Source: Aquirufa aurantiipilula (GTDB taxonomy: Bacteria; Bacteroidota; Bacteroidia; Cytophagales; Spirosomataceae). From it: a stretch of 64,000 nucleotides of DNA. How positions within the stretch are numbered: position 1 is the first letter of the stretch; the number at the start of each line of letters is the position of its first letter. Below, one piece after another: positions 17,909-26,052 of this stretch. The position numbers and the translations under genes are program-made. The stretch is taken from the NCBI RefSeq assembly GCF_019923745.1, contig NZ_JAANOG010000010.1, positions 1 to 64,000 on the forward strand, written 5' to 3'. The notes under the pieces were generated by a model, which was given only the letters and a program-made list of their open reading frames with translations, was not told the origin of the DNA and made no database searches.

Positions 17909-19221
17909 GCCTGAGCTAAGGCCCAGTTTTCCACTACCTCATTTACATCTTTGGCTTCAGGAAAAAAGGATACTAGTTTTCGAAGTATTTCTTCAATGAC
18001 TGCGTCTGGACATGATGCCCCACAAGTCAACAAAACTCTAACTTTGGGTTTTTGAGGAATGAAACCGTAAATAGAAACCTCTTCTTTTTTCTTGTTATCA
18101 AAATGAAGAATTTCTTGTTCTGAAATCAATTTTTCAGCTGATTTGATGAAATAAGAAGGCAACTTTTCTCGACATAAATCAACTAAATGGGAGGTATTGG
18201 ACGAATTATATCCACCAGCAATGATAGCGAAGTCGGCTTCTTCCGCGATTAAACCATACGTAGCGCTTTGGTTATCATTGGTCGCATAGCATAAGGTATC
18301 CCGAGTATCCGCAAAATGAGAGGTAACTTGATGGGCTTCCAATTGGTAAAAACGGACAATTTCTGCTTTCAAATATTCCACGATTTCTTGAGTATCAATC
18401 GCCAGCATAGTCGTTTGATTTACGACACCAATTCGCTCTAAATCTTTTTCTGGATCAAATCCTTGCGAGTATTGTCCCTCAAATTCCTCATAAAATTCTT
18501 GAGAAGTCTTTTCTTTTCGAATGTAGTAGGCTAAGCGTTTTGCCTGTTCTAAATCCTTGACAATCAAGGTAGGCGTAACTACTTGAGAATGAGAAAAAGT
18601 GGCCTTGGTTTCCTCATGACTAGGTTTGCCATGCACTACCACCGTATATTTATTTTGTCCAATTTGATTCGCACGATTCCATACTTTTTCTACAAATGGA
18701 CAGGTAGTATCATAAGCATATAAATCAATTCCAATTTTATCTAAAATGGCATGAACCTCCAGCGTTGTTCCAAATGCGGGAATAATGACAATATCTTCTT
18801 TGGTCAAGGTTTTCCAAGGCACCAACTGATTGCCATAGGTATCTTGAACAAATTTGACCCCCAAATCCAATAAATCTGCGTTAACGGCAGGATTATGAAT
18901 CATTTCGGAAAGTAAAAATATGCGCTTTTGAGGGTTATCTTCGATAATCTTATAAGCTGTTTCAACAGCATTCTCGACACCATAACAAAAACCAAAATGC
19001 CGAGAAAGTAATATCTCTACGGGACCAAAATCAAATACGGAAGGATTGAAATTCTTTTTGAGCTTATCCCCTAAACGACGTACTTCCTTGACCCGACTAA
19101 TCAATTCACTTTTAAACAAAGAGGGTATTGAAAAAGACTTCATTTTTTTAAAATTTCTTTTTTCAGTTCTACCATGGGTAAACCGATACTTTAAAACAGA
19201 TTGATCAAGATCCTCTTTCAT
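17905..19221 (-). CDS. ispH: 4-hydroxy-3-methylbut-2-enyl diphosphate reductase, long type
   Basis: 438 residues; the last enzyme of the MEP isoprenoid pathway, making IPP and DMAPP with a 4Fe-4S cluster. The three cluster cysteines are in HFGFCYGVENA, TTCPFVEKVW and TCGASCPDAV. The N-terminal extension and total length resemble the roughly 400-residue cyanobacterial/plant-type enzymes rather than the roughly 315-residue E. coli form. An internal Met at residue 27 (MKSFSIPSLFK) could be the true start. dxs, the first MEP enzyme, lies at 41859-43811. A -7-like box (TAAATTTG, 19269-19262) lies upstream. Confidence 0.93.
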   Translation of the reverse strand: MKEDLDQSVLKYRFTHGRTEKRNFKKMKSFSIPSLFKSELISRVKEVRRLGDKLKKNFNPSVFDFGPVEILLSRHFGFCYGVENAVETAYKIIEDNPQKRIFLLSEMIHNPAVNADLLDLGVKFVQDTYGNQLVPWKTLTKEDIVIIPAFGTTLEVHAILDKIGIDLYAYDTTCPFVEKVWNRANQIGQNKYTVVVHGKPSHEETKATFSHSQVVTPTLIVKDLEQAKRLAYYIRKEKTSQEFYEEFEGQYSQGFDPEKDLERIGVVNQTTMLAIDTQEIVEYLKAEIVRFYQLEAHQVTSHFADTRDTLCYATNDNQSATYGLIAEEADFAIIAGGYNSSNTSHLVDLCREKLPSYFIKSAEKLISEQEILHFDNKKKEEVSIYGFIPQKPKVRVLLTCGASCPDAVIEEILRKLVSFFPEAKDVNEVVENWALAQA

Positions 19222-19261
19222 TTACACAACCTTATTAACTAATAAATTGATTAACAGTTTT

Positions 19262-19269
19262 CAAATTTA
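19262..19269 (-). promoter_or_regulatory. candidate ispH -7 element
   Basis: Reads TAAATTTG on the minus strand, 41 bp upstream of the ispH start. No convincing -33 TTTG is seen. Confidence 0.35.
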
Positions 19270-19346
19270 CCAATTGATTTACAATTCTATTCACTATTAA
19301 AAAAATAACCACTTAATAAATCGCTCATTAAATAATCGAGTAAATC

Positions 19347-19377
19347 TTGGCAAATCAGTATAGTTATAATATTTTTG
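19347..19377 (+). promoter_or_regulatory. promoter for the membrane-anchored unknown protein
   Basis: TTGG (19347-19350), a 19-bp spacer and TATTTTTG (19370-19377) resemble the -33/-7 consensus. The start codon lies 55 bp downstream. Confidence 0.5.
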
Positions 19378-19431
19378 TAGCTGATTTTCTTCTCAACATT
19401 CCTGTTTCTACCCGTTAAGCCAAAAAAAAGT

Positions 19432-20046
19432 ATGAACAAATCTACTTCATCGAAAGTCCGATTTTGGCAGAAAATTGATAAAAACCCCATTGGTGTTTTC
19501 TTCATTTCTTTCGTAAAATACCCCATAAACATATTATATGCGGGTTTGGGAATCATTGTTTTCATGTTTAGTTATCAATCTTCTTTTTCAGAAAAACCCG
19601 TTGAACCTGGCTTTTTTGCTGGTAAAATCGTTTTTGATGATGAGAATTATCACCGTATTGAAACAAAGAATATTGAGGCTCAAGTAAAAAATGAAATGGG
19701 GAATCCTGTATTGACACTTACTTGTACACAGGAAAAAAACTTGGAATCCGTTTATTTGAAGATATATAAGATTAAAGGTCCTGGAACCTACTTTATACCG
19801 GGTGATGGGGAAATTTCTAACATCGGTAATTTGATTAAAAACCTAGATAATTATCAAGATAAAAATAATTTCTTCGAATCTAGTTTGCCAAATAAAGAAG
19901 GAGTTAAGAATGGCGTAGGCCGGGTCAATATCACTAAAATATCGTCAAATTTTGTCGAGGGCGAACTAATTCTCATCGCTAATAATCCAAAAGGACAACA
20001 AGCCGTGCTTGAATCTGCTAAATTCAAAGTAGCTTTGCAGAACTAA
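19432..20046 (+). CDS. membrane-anchored protein of unknown function
   Basis: 204 residues. The basic N-terminus (MNKSTSSKVRFWQKIDKNP) leads into a hydrophobic segment at about 30-50 (YPINILYAGLGIIVFMFSY), so the protein is probably anchored in the inner membrane with a periplasmic body. The body looks beta-rich (VLTLTCTQEKNLESVYLKIY, GRVNITKISSNFVEGELILI), recalling substrate-binding folds of Bacteroidota lipoproteins, but I recognise no family. The next gene starts 17 bp later, so they may share a transcript. Confidence 0.6.
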   Translation: MNKSTSSKVRFWQKIDKNPIGVFFISFVKYPINILYAGLGIIVFMFSYQSSFSEKPVEPGFFAGKIVFDDENYHRIETKNIEAQVKNEMGNPVLTLTCTQEKNLESVYLKIYKIKGPGTYFIPGDGEISNIGNLIKNLDNYQDKNNFFESSLPNKEGVKNGVGRVNITKISSNFVEGELILIANNPKGQQAVLESAKFKVALQN

Positions 20047-20062
20047 TTGTTCTTGCTTACCT

Positions 20063-20428
20063 ATGGATTTTGAACCTAGCATCGTTTCTACTGAATGGAA
20101 TCAAGTTCTTGATTTCCTTGAATCTCAATTTAATAAAAGGCCCGCAGATGTCGATTCCGTGCTTTTCTTGATTGGAGTGCAAGAATTAGGAAAGGGTCAT
20201 GCTACTTTCAGTAAAGAGCAAAAACAAGATTTAATGCACATAGCTACATGCAAAGTGCTGAGCTTCAGTGGTTTTTATGCGCTAGAAGGACTAGATACCG
20301 AGGGATGGCCGCATTGGAATTTAGTTCAAGCGGTTCCGCAAATGCCCCTCAAAGAACAAGAGATTCTCATCAAAGCGCATATTATTCAGTATTTCAAATC
20401 AGAAGTGTTTAGCCCAGAACAAGCTTAA
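20063..20428 (+). CDS. small protein of unknown function
   Basis: 121 residues, soluble and mostly helical (WNQVLDFLESQFNKRPADVD, LFLIGVQELGKGHATFSKEQ, EQEILIKAHIIQYFKSEVF). No signal peptide, cysteine pair or catalytic motif stands out. It ends 4 bp before the exonuclease III gene and probably belongs to the same operon. The general look is of a family conserved in Bacteroidota; I cannot name it. Confidence 0.65.
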   Translation: MDFEPSIVSTEWNQVLDFLESQFNKRPADVDSVLFLIGVQELGKGHATFSKEQKQDLMHIATCKVLSFSGFYALEGLDTEGWPHWNLVQAVPQMPLKEQEILIKAHIIQYFKSEVFSPEQA

Positions 20429-20432
20429 GCTT

Positions 20433-21194
20433 ATGAAAATTATATCTTACAATGTAAACGGTATCAGAGCCGCTATTCAAAAGGGTTTTATAGATTGGTT
20501 GAAGGAAGAAAATCCTGATGTACTTTGTTTACAAGAATTGAAAGCAGATATCGATCAAGTTGATATTACAGCCATCGAAGCATTGGGCTATCAAGTTTAT
20601 TGGCATTCCGCCCAAAAGAAAGGTTATTCTGGCGTTGCTATTTTTTCTAAAATAGCACCAAAAGCTGTCACTATTGGATGTGGTATTGAAAAATACGATG
20701 CAGAAGGTAGAGTCATCAGAGCTGATTTTGAGGATTTTTCAGTGATGAGCGTATACATGCCTTCTGGTTCTAGTGGCGATGAACGACAAGGTTTCAAAAT
20801 GATTTGGCTGTCGGATTTCCACCAATACATTGATGAGTTAAAAAAAGAAATTCCTCAGCTGATCATTTCAGGTGATTACAATATTTGTCATAAAGCGATT
20901 GACATTCATAACCCTAAATCCAATGCCAATAGCTCGGGATTTTTACCAGAGGAAAGGGAATGGATGGAAAATTTCATAAATTCTGGGTTTGTGGATTCCT
21001 TCCGACATATCAATGCAGATCCACATCAGTATAGCTGGTGGAGTTATAGAGCCGGTGCAAGAGGCAAGAATCTAGGTTGGCGAATTGATTATCACCTTGT
21101 AAGTGAATCTTTACGTGATCGAATTGCACACGCTCAGATATTGCCAGAAGTAAAACATTCTGACCACTGCCCAGTGGTTATACATCTAAACTAA
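20433..21194 (+). CDS. xth: exodeoxyribonuclease III / AP endonuclease
   Basis: 253 residues. The EEP-fold motifs run in order: MKIISYNVNGIRAA, VLCLQELKAD with the metal-binding Glu, SGDYNICHKAID with the catalytic Asp and Asn, WWSYRAGARGKNLGWRIDY, and SDHCPVVIHLN with the catalytic Asp-His. The enzyme cuts DNA at abasic sites and removes nucleotides from 3' ends in base-excision repair. It is full length, and is followed by a ferredoxin and a second nuclease within 20 bp each, suggesting an operon. Confidence 0.95.
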   Translation: MKIISYNVNGIRAAIQKGFIDWLKEENPDVLCLQELKADIDQVDITAIEALGYQVYWHSAQKKGYSGVAIFSKIAPKAVTIGCGIEKYDAEGRVIRADFEDFSVMSVYMPSGSSGDERQGFKMIWLSDFHQYIDELKKEIPQLIISGDYNICHKAIDIHNPKSNANSSGFLPEEREWMENFINSGFVDSFRHINADPHQYSWWSYRAGARGKNLGWRIDYHLVSESLRDRIAHAQILPEVKHSDHCPVVIHLN

Positions 21195-21200
21195 TTTATA

Positions 21201-21503
21201 ATGCACTACGAAAAACACGTATTTATTTGTACCAACGATAAGCCTGCACCTAAAAAATGCTGTGGTTCAGAACATGGTATGGCCTTAGTAGAAGCCTTCA
21301 AAGCTAAATGGGCAGAAACAGGAAGTGATCAAAAGATTCGAATTCAAAAAGCGGGTTGTTTAGATTTCTGTGGTAAAGGCCCAAGCATGGTCGTATATCC
21401 AGAAGGGGTATTTTATGGCAATGTTCAATTAGAAGATGTCGCTGAAATTACAGAAAAACACTTAATTGGAAACGAGATTGTATCTCGCCTTGAAATTGGA
21501 TAA
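21201..21503 (+). CDS. thioredoxin-like [2Fe-2S] ferredoxin
   Basis: 100 residues. Four cysteines fit the thioredoxin-like ferredoxin pattern: Cys10, Cys20 or Cys21, Cys53 and Cys57 (HVFICTND, KKCCGSEHG, KAGCLDFCGKGP). It ends with VVYPEGVFYGNVQLEDVAEI, as in this family. It is an electron carrier; the redox partner is unknown. It lies 6 bp after the exonuclease gene and 8 bp before the nuclease gene, though a link to DNA repair is only positional. Confidence 0.87.
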   Translation: MHYEKHVFICTNDKPAPKKCCGSEHGMALVEAFKAKWAETGSDQKIRIQKAGCLDFCGKGPSMVVYPEGVFYGNVQLEDVAEITEKHLIGNEIVSRLEIG

Positions 21504-21511
21504 ATTGCACC

Positions 21512-22135
21512 ATGCTGTATCGTTTATACCCTACCCTACTCAATTCTTACGCTTTATATCTCAATCAATCTCGCGATGGAAACGGCAAAATTATTGTCGA
21601 TGAAATCGAGATGATTGAGCGTATCAATCGAGTAAAAAAACCAACAACCGTAGCTCAAAAAAAGGGAGTGGATTTTGAACGGGCAGTAACATTAGGTGAA
21701 GGGGAAGAATTATTCCAAGAAGGAGTTATTGACAAAGCAAGGGAATTATTGCCCAATAAATATAAAACCCAGTTTTATGTGGAATCACGCTATAAAAACT
21801 CCATGATTTATGGCTATGTGGATGGCGTGGGAGATAAAACTGCTTTTGATTTAAAAAGTACTTCATTTTATGAACCCGGTCGCTTTGCAAAAAACCACCA
21901 AAATCTCTATTTATTAGGTCTTCAGAAATACGGTATTGAACAATTGGATTATGTCATCACCGATTTTAAAGATGTCTATGTGGAATCCTATCACTTACAA
22001 TCCGTAGATTTCAATCCACTTTACCAGCAAATTGAGAGTTTTTTATCTTTTTTAGAGGAAAACAAAAAATTCATTCGGGATAAAAAGATATTTGACCGCA
22101 AGGCAAATGACAATCAATTATCCTTATTCGAATAA
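21512..22135 (+). CDS. PD-(D/E)XK-type nuclease with C-terminal clamp-binding-like motif
   Basis: 207 residues. The nuclease core is visible as Glu56 (GVDFERA), Asp104 (GYVDGVGD) and Asp113-Leu-Lys115 (AFDLKST), with a later helix around QNLYLLGLQKYG. This order fits the PD-(D/E)XK fold seen in RecB/Cas4-like nucleases; the four iron-sulfur cysteines of Cas4/AddB are absent. The last residues are QLSLFE; QLSLF (202-206) matches the beta-sliding-clamp consensus QL(S/D)LF. It lies in an apparent operon with exonuclease III. The 3' end overlaps the convergent HAD gene by 22 bp. A role in repair or replication is inference. Confidence 0.78.
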   Translation: MLYRLYPTLLNSYALYLNQSRDGNGKIIVDEIEMIERINRVKKPTTVAQKKGVDFERAVTLGEGEELFQEGVIDKARELLPNKYKTQFYVESRYKNSMIYGYVDGVGDKTAFDLKSTSFYEPGRFAKNHQNLYLLGLQKYGIEQLDYVITDFKDVYVESYHLQSVDFNPLYQQIESFLSFLEENKKFIRDKKIFDRKANDNQLSLFE

Positions 22136-22821
22136 ATTTCCAAGTGATTTTTCACATGTTTCAAGTCAGAGATTTGCCAAATGGCATCGGACTTGTCTGA
22201 CAAATTATAGTGGATAGCAGGAATCCCTGCCTGATTGGCACCATGAATATCGGCATGCCAATTGTCCCCTACCATCAAGGCTTCATGTGATTGACAATTC
22301 GCTCGTTGGAGGGCATATTCAAAGAAAGCCATTTCAGGCTTTTTTGCCCCAACACCCTGGGAGGTAATTAATTCCTTAAAATGATGCCCCAAGCCAGAAG
22401 AAGCTACTTTAATATGCTGTATATCTTCAAAACCATTGGTTAAAATATACAAGGGAAAATGCAGAGAAAGGGATTCCACTAACTCTTGGGCCCCCTCCAT
22501 CAAATGTGTTTTACGTGGGGTTCTGTACAAAAACTGTTCCGAAAACTCTTCAGCAGGACCTTTTACTTGAATAGCATCAAAAAAACGCAGAAAACGAGAT
22601 TCACGCAATTCACTTTGCGAAATTAATCCCATTTGATAATCATCCCATAATGCCGTATTAATTTGTTGGTAGGTCTCCCAAATAGAAGCGATTGACAGGG
22701 GGCTCTGTTTATCTAGGCCAAATTCTTCTATCAAGTCTATTATCACTTCCTTAGAATTGCGGTCATGATCCCATAAGGTATGGTCCCAATCAAAAAAAAT
22801 GGCTTTAGGCTGAAATATCAT
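22114..22821 (-). CDS. HAD-family nucleotidase, YjjG-like
   Basis: 235 residues. HAD motif I is FFDWDHTLWD (Asp11, Asp13), motif II is in LYILTNGFED, motif III is the Lys of GAKKPEM, and motif IV is VGDNWHADIHGA. The helical cap and the WDHTLWDHDRN start match YjjG-type pyrimidine 5'-nucleotidases, which clear non-canonical nucleotides. The start codon lies only about 5 bp after a -7 element, so the transcript may be nearly leaderless. The 3' end overlaps the nuclease gene by 22 bp. Confidence 0.85.
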   Translation of the reverse strand: MIFQPKAIFFDWDHTLWDHDRNSKEVIIDLIEEFGLDKQSPLSIASIWETYQQINTALWDDYQMGLISQSELRESRFLRFFDAIQVKGPAEEFSEQFLYRTPRKTHLMEGAQELVESLSLHFPLYILTNGFEDIQHIKVASSGLGHHFKELITSQGVGAKKPEMAFFEYALQRANCQSHEALMVGDNWHADIHGANQAGIPAIHYNLSDKSDAIWQISDLKHVKNHLEIYSNKDN

Positions 22822-22825
22822 CCAA

Positions 22826-22850
22826 CAAAGGTAATAATCATTTACCTTTG
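22826..22850. promoter_or_regulatory. palindromic divergent -7 elements
   Basis: CAAAGGTAA (22826-22834) and TTACCTTTG (22842-22850) are perfect complements with a 7-bp spacer. Each contains TACCTTTG, the left one facing the HAD gene, the right one the exonuclease gene. Both genes thus seem to start from one short symmetrical site. Standard -33 TTTG boxes are not seen for either direction. Confidence 0.55.
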
Positions 22851-22874
22851 CGAAGCCTTTATGAGCAATATACT

Positions 22875-23684
22875 ATGGAGCATCAATTGAAATTAACCAA
22901 ACCGCTTGCCTTCTTTGATTTAGAAACAACCGGAATACAGGTACAAAAAGATAGAATCGTGGAGATTTCCATAGCCAAGGCAAATATAGACGGCTCGGTT
23001 GACATCAAAACTCGTCGGGTAAATCCGGGGATTCCGATTCCTTTAGAAGCATCTTTGGTTCATGGAATTTATGATGAGGATGTCAAGGATGAGCCAAATT
23101 TCAAACAGATTGCTAAATCTATGGCCTCATTTTTAGAAGGTTGTGATTTAGCGGGTTTCAACTCGAACCGTTTTGACGTACCCATGTTGGTGGAGGAATT
23201 TCTTCGCAGTGATGTTGATTTTGATACAAAAAACAGGCGCTTAGTTGATGCACAACGAATATTCCACATGATGGAACCTCGTAATTTAACAGCAGCTTAT
23301 AAATTTTATTGCCAAAAGGATTTGATTGGAGCACATGGTGCGGAGGCAGATGTATTGGCAACTTTGGAAGTCTTAAATGCCCAGGTGAAGCATTATGAAA
23401 AAACAGCCATGAAAGATGCTGAGGGGAATGAATATTACCCCATTCAGAATGATGTCGCTGTTTTACATCAATTAAGTGCTTCCAATTCCATCGATTTTGC
23501 CAATCGTATGGTGTACAATAAAGATCAAGTTGCGGTTTTCAATTTTGGCAAACACATTGGAAGGCCAATAGCAGAAGTGTTAAAATCTGATCCTTCCTAT
23601 TACGATTGGATCATGAAAGGGGATTTCCCGATGGACACCAAACGGAAATTGACCGAAATTAAATTAAAAGGATTTCAGCGTTAG
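22875..23684 (+). CDS. DEDD-family 3'-5' exonuclease (DnaQ-like)
   Basis: 269 residues from the ATG at 22875 (MEHQLKLTKPLAFFDLETTG). Exo I is FFDLETTG (Asp15, Glu17), Exo II is GFNSNRFDVPML, and Exo III is HGAEADVLATLEV, so the catalytic set looks complete. A separate C-terminal segment (FNFGKHIGRPIAEVLKSDP, YYDWIMKGDFP) resembles the small domain often attached to Bacteroidota exonucleases. It probably degrades single-stranded DNA or RNA or proofreads; it is not the dedicated DnaQ with certainty. The divergent promoter at 22826-22850 drives it. Confidence 0.87.
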   Translation: MEHQLKLTKPLAFFDLETTGIQVQKDRIVEISIAKANIDGSVDIKTRRVNPGIPIPLEASLVHGIYDEDVKDEPNFKQIAKSMASFLEGCDLAGFNSNRFDVPMLVEEFLRSDVDFDTKNRRLVDAQRIFHMMEPRNLTAAYKFYCQKDLIGAHGAEADVLATLEVLNAQVKHYEKTAMKDAEGNEYYPIQNDVAVLHQLSASNSIDFANRMVYNKDQVAVFNFGKHIGRPIAEVLKSDPSYYDWIMKGDFPMDTKRKLTEIKLKGFQR

Positions 23685-23789
23685 GCCCCTATTTTATTTC
23701 TATTTTGTCAGTTTATTTCCTATTTTTGCCCCGCATAAAAGCATTCGTTTGAATAGGCAATTTGTTTATTTGACCATTACAATTTTATC

Positions 23790-24119
23790 ATGCAATCTAT
23801 ACCAGAAATTATACGTACCATTCCACTGACCAATTACATCATGCTAAGTTCAGCATTGTTTTGTATAGGAATCTTGGGTGTACTTACTCGCCGAAATGCC
23901 ATCATCGTTTTTATGGCCATAGAATTGATGCTTAACGCGGTTAATTTATTGCTAGCAGCATTTTCTTCTTATTACTCCGATCCTTCTGGACAAATATTTG
24001 TCTTTTTCATTATGGCCGTAGCTGCTGCCGAAGTGGCTGTGGGATTGGCGATTATCGTTATGATTTATCGTAACATTCAAAGCATCGATATTGGTGTGCT
24101 TAATAAGTTAAAAAATTAA
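23790..24119 (+). CDS. nuoK: NADH-quinone oxidoreductase subunit K
   Basis: 109 residues with three membrane segments ([57 protein letters not shown]). The Glu residues of [12 protein letters not shown] and AAEVAVGLA belong to the proton path of complex I. It is the first gene of a nuoK-L-M-N run; nuoA to nuoJ are not upstream, where an exonuclease gene is found instead. Confidence 0.95.
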   Translation: MQSIPEIIRTIPLTNYIMLSSALFCIGILGVLTRRNAIIVFMAIELMLNAVNLLLAAFSSYYSDPSGQIFVFFIMAVAAAEVAVGLAIIVMIYRNIQSIDIGVLNKLKN

Positions 24120-24149
24120 TTTCAGCACAATTTCATCGCATATTCGACT

Positions 24150-26030
24150 ATGTCATTACTCCTTTTAATTCCCCTTTTACCGCTGATTGGTTTTGCCATC
24201 AACGGTTTGGCTTATCCTAAATTATCGAAATCAATTGCTGGAATCGTGGGAACTATCCCTCCATTGGTAGCTTTTGTTATTTCTCTTCAGCTATTTTTAA
24301 ATTTTGATGGTCAAACACAAATCATTCAATTAGCAGATTGGATTAAAGTAGCCGACTTAAGTATTCCTTTTGCTTTCCAAATAGATGCCCTATCCATCAT
24401 GATGCTATTGGTCATCACGGGTGTGGGCACCTTGATTCATTTGTATTCCATGGGCTACATGGCTCATGATGCTGGTTTTGGTAAATTTTTCTCCTTTTTG
24501 AACCTCTTCATCTTCTTTATGTTGATTTTGGTTCTAGGCGCCAACTTCACCGTTTTATTCATTGGTTGGGAAGGTGTAGGATTATGTTCTTATTTATTGA
24601 TCGGATTCTGGAATCAGAAAAACAGTTATGGTGATGCTGCTAGAAAGGCCTTCATCATGAACCGAATAGGCGATTTGGGTTTCTTAGTGGGTATCTTTTT
24701 ATTGATTCAAGAATTTGGTACAACCGATTATCAAACAATTTTTTCAACCATTAAAGACGGTACCGAAGTAGGTAATATTGGCCTAATTGCATTCTGCCTT
24801 TTCATTGGTGCTATGGGTAAATCAGCCCAAATACCTTTATTTACTTGGTTGCCTGATGCCATGGCTGGTCCAACCCCAGTTTCTGCATTGATACATGCGG
24901 CTACCATGGTGACAGCAGGTATTTACATGGTTATTCGTGCTAATGCCTTATTTGAATTAAGTCCAGAAGTGTTGCATTTTGTGGGATGGATTGGATTAGC
25001 TACCGCTTTATTAGGTGCAGCCATTGGTCTATTCCAAAATGACATTAAAAAAGTATTGGCCTATTCAACTGTATCCCAACTGGGATATATGTTCATGGGC
25101 TTAGGCGCATCTGCTTATACCGCTTCATTCTTCCATGTGATGACTCACGCTTTTTTCAAAGCATTGTTGTTTTTGGGAGCAGGTTCTGTTATCCATGCTA
25201 TGTCGGATGAGCAAGACATTCGCAAAATGGGTGGCCTTAAAAGCAAAATGCCAATTACTTATTTGACTTTTTTATTAGGTACCATTGCCATTTCAGGTAT
25301 TCCTCCATTTGCTGGATTCTTCTCCAAAGATGAGATTTTAGCTGCATTGTACCACCATGATTTTGCAATGTGGTGTTTAGCGATTTTAGGATCTGCCTTA
25401 ACTTCTTTTTACATGTTCCGTGTATTCATTCTGACGTTTTGGGGTGATTTCAGAGGGACTGAGAAGCAAGCGCATCATTTACACGAATCTCCATGGAGCA
25501 TGACAATACCTTTGATTATTTTGGCGGTATTCTCCGTTGGAGGAGGTTTAATCAATCTTCCGCACTTTGCAGGGGGCAATGAATTCTTGGCACATTGGTT
25601 AGCTCCAATATTACCAGAGCCACATGAAGTCGGAGAAGTTTCATTCTTCAGTTTAGAAATGGGCGCGCCATTAGTAGCGGCATTTCTACCTGCCATTTTT
25701 GCCATTTACTATTTCGGAATTCAAAAAGCAGTTCCAGGAAATGATGAGTCAGTTCAAGGTATTCAAAAAGTCATTTATCGTAAATTCTACATTGATGAAA
25801 TTTACGATTTCGTATTTGTTCGTCCGATCCAAGTATTATCCACTTTCTTTGCGCAGGTGATTGATTTCTTGGTGATTGACTTAATCGTGGAGGGTGTTGG
25901 CAAAACAGTTAAAACGGCTTCAGATGAAATTAGAAAAGCCCAAACTGGAAATGTAGGTTACTATATTTTTATGATGGTACTTTCTATTGCGCTTATCTTA
26001 GTTTTAACGCTTCGCTCACGAATATTATAA
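24150..26030 (+). CDS. nuoL: NADH-quinone oxidoreductase subunit L
   Basis: 626 residues, the distal antiporter-like subunit of complex I. Key regions are LFIGWEGVGLCSYLLIGFW, MNRIGDLGFLVG, GMGKSAQIPLFTWLPDAMAG and PVSALIHAATMVTAGIYM, with the expected charged residues in membrane helices. The long C-terminal amphipathic arm and final helix are present (IDLIVEGVGKTVKTASDEIR, then FMMVLSIALILVLTL). It lies 30 bp after nuoK and 22 bp before nuoM. Confidence 0.96.
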   Translation: MSLLLLIPLLPLIGFAINGLAYPKLSKSIAGIVGTIPPLVAFVISLQLFLNFDGQTQIIQLADWIKVADLSIPFAFQIDALSIMMLLVITGVGTLIHLYSMGYMAHDAGFGKFFSFLNLFIFFMLILVLGANFTVLFIGWEGVGLCSYLLIGFWNQKNSYGDAARKAFIMNRIGDLGFLVGIFLLIQEFGTTDYQTIFSTIKDGTEVGNIGLIAFCLFIGAMGKSAQIPLFTWLPDAMAGPTPVSALIHAATMVTAGIYMVIRANALFELSPEVLHFVGWIGLATALLGAAIGLFQNDIKKVLAYSTVSQLGYMFMGLGASAYTASFFHVMTHAFFKALLFLGAGSVIHAMSDEQDIRKMGGLKSKMPITYLTFLLGTIAISGIPPFAGFFSKDEILAALYHHDFAMWCLAILGSALTSFYMFRVFILTFWGDFRGTEKQAHHLHESPWSMTIPLIILAVFSVGGGLINLPHFAGGNEFLAHWLAPILPEPHEVGEVSFFSLEMGAPLVAAFLPAIFAIYYFGIQKAVPGNDESVQGIQKVIYRKFYIDEIYDFVFVRPIQVLSTFFAQVIDFLVIDLIVEGVGKTVKTASDEIRKAQTGNVGYYIFMMVLSIALILVLTLRSRIL

Positions 26031-26052
26031 TTCATCTTTGAAATAATAAGGT

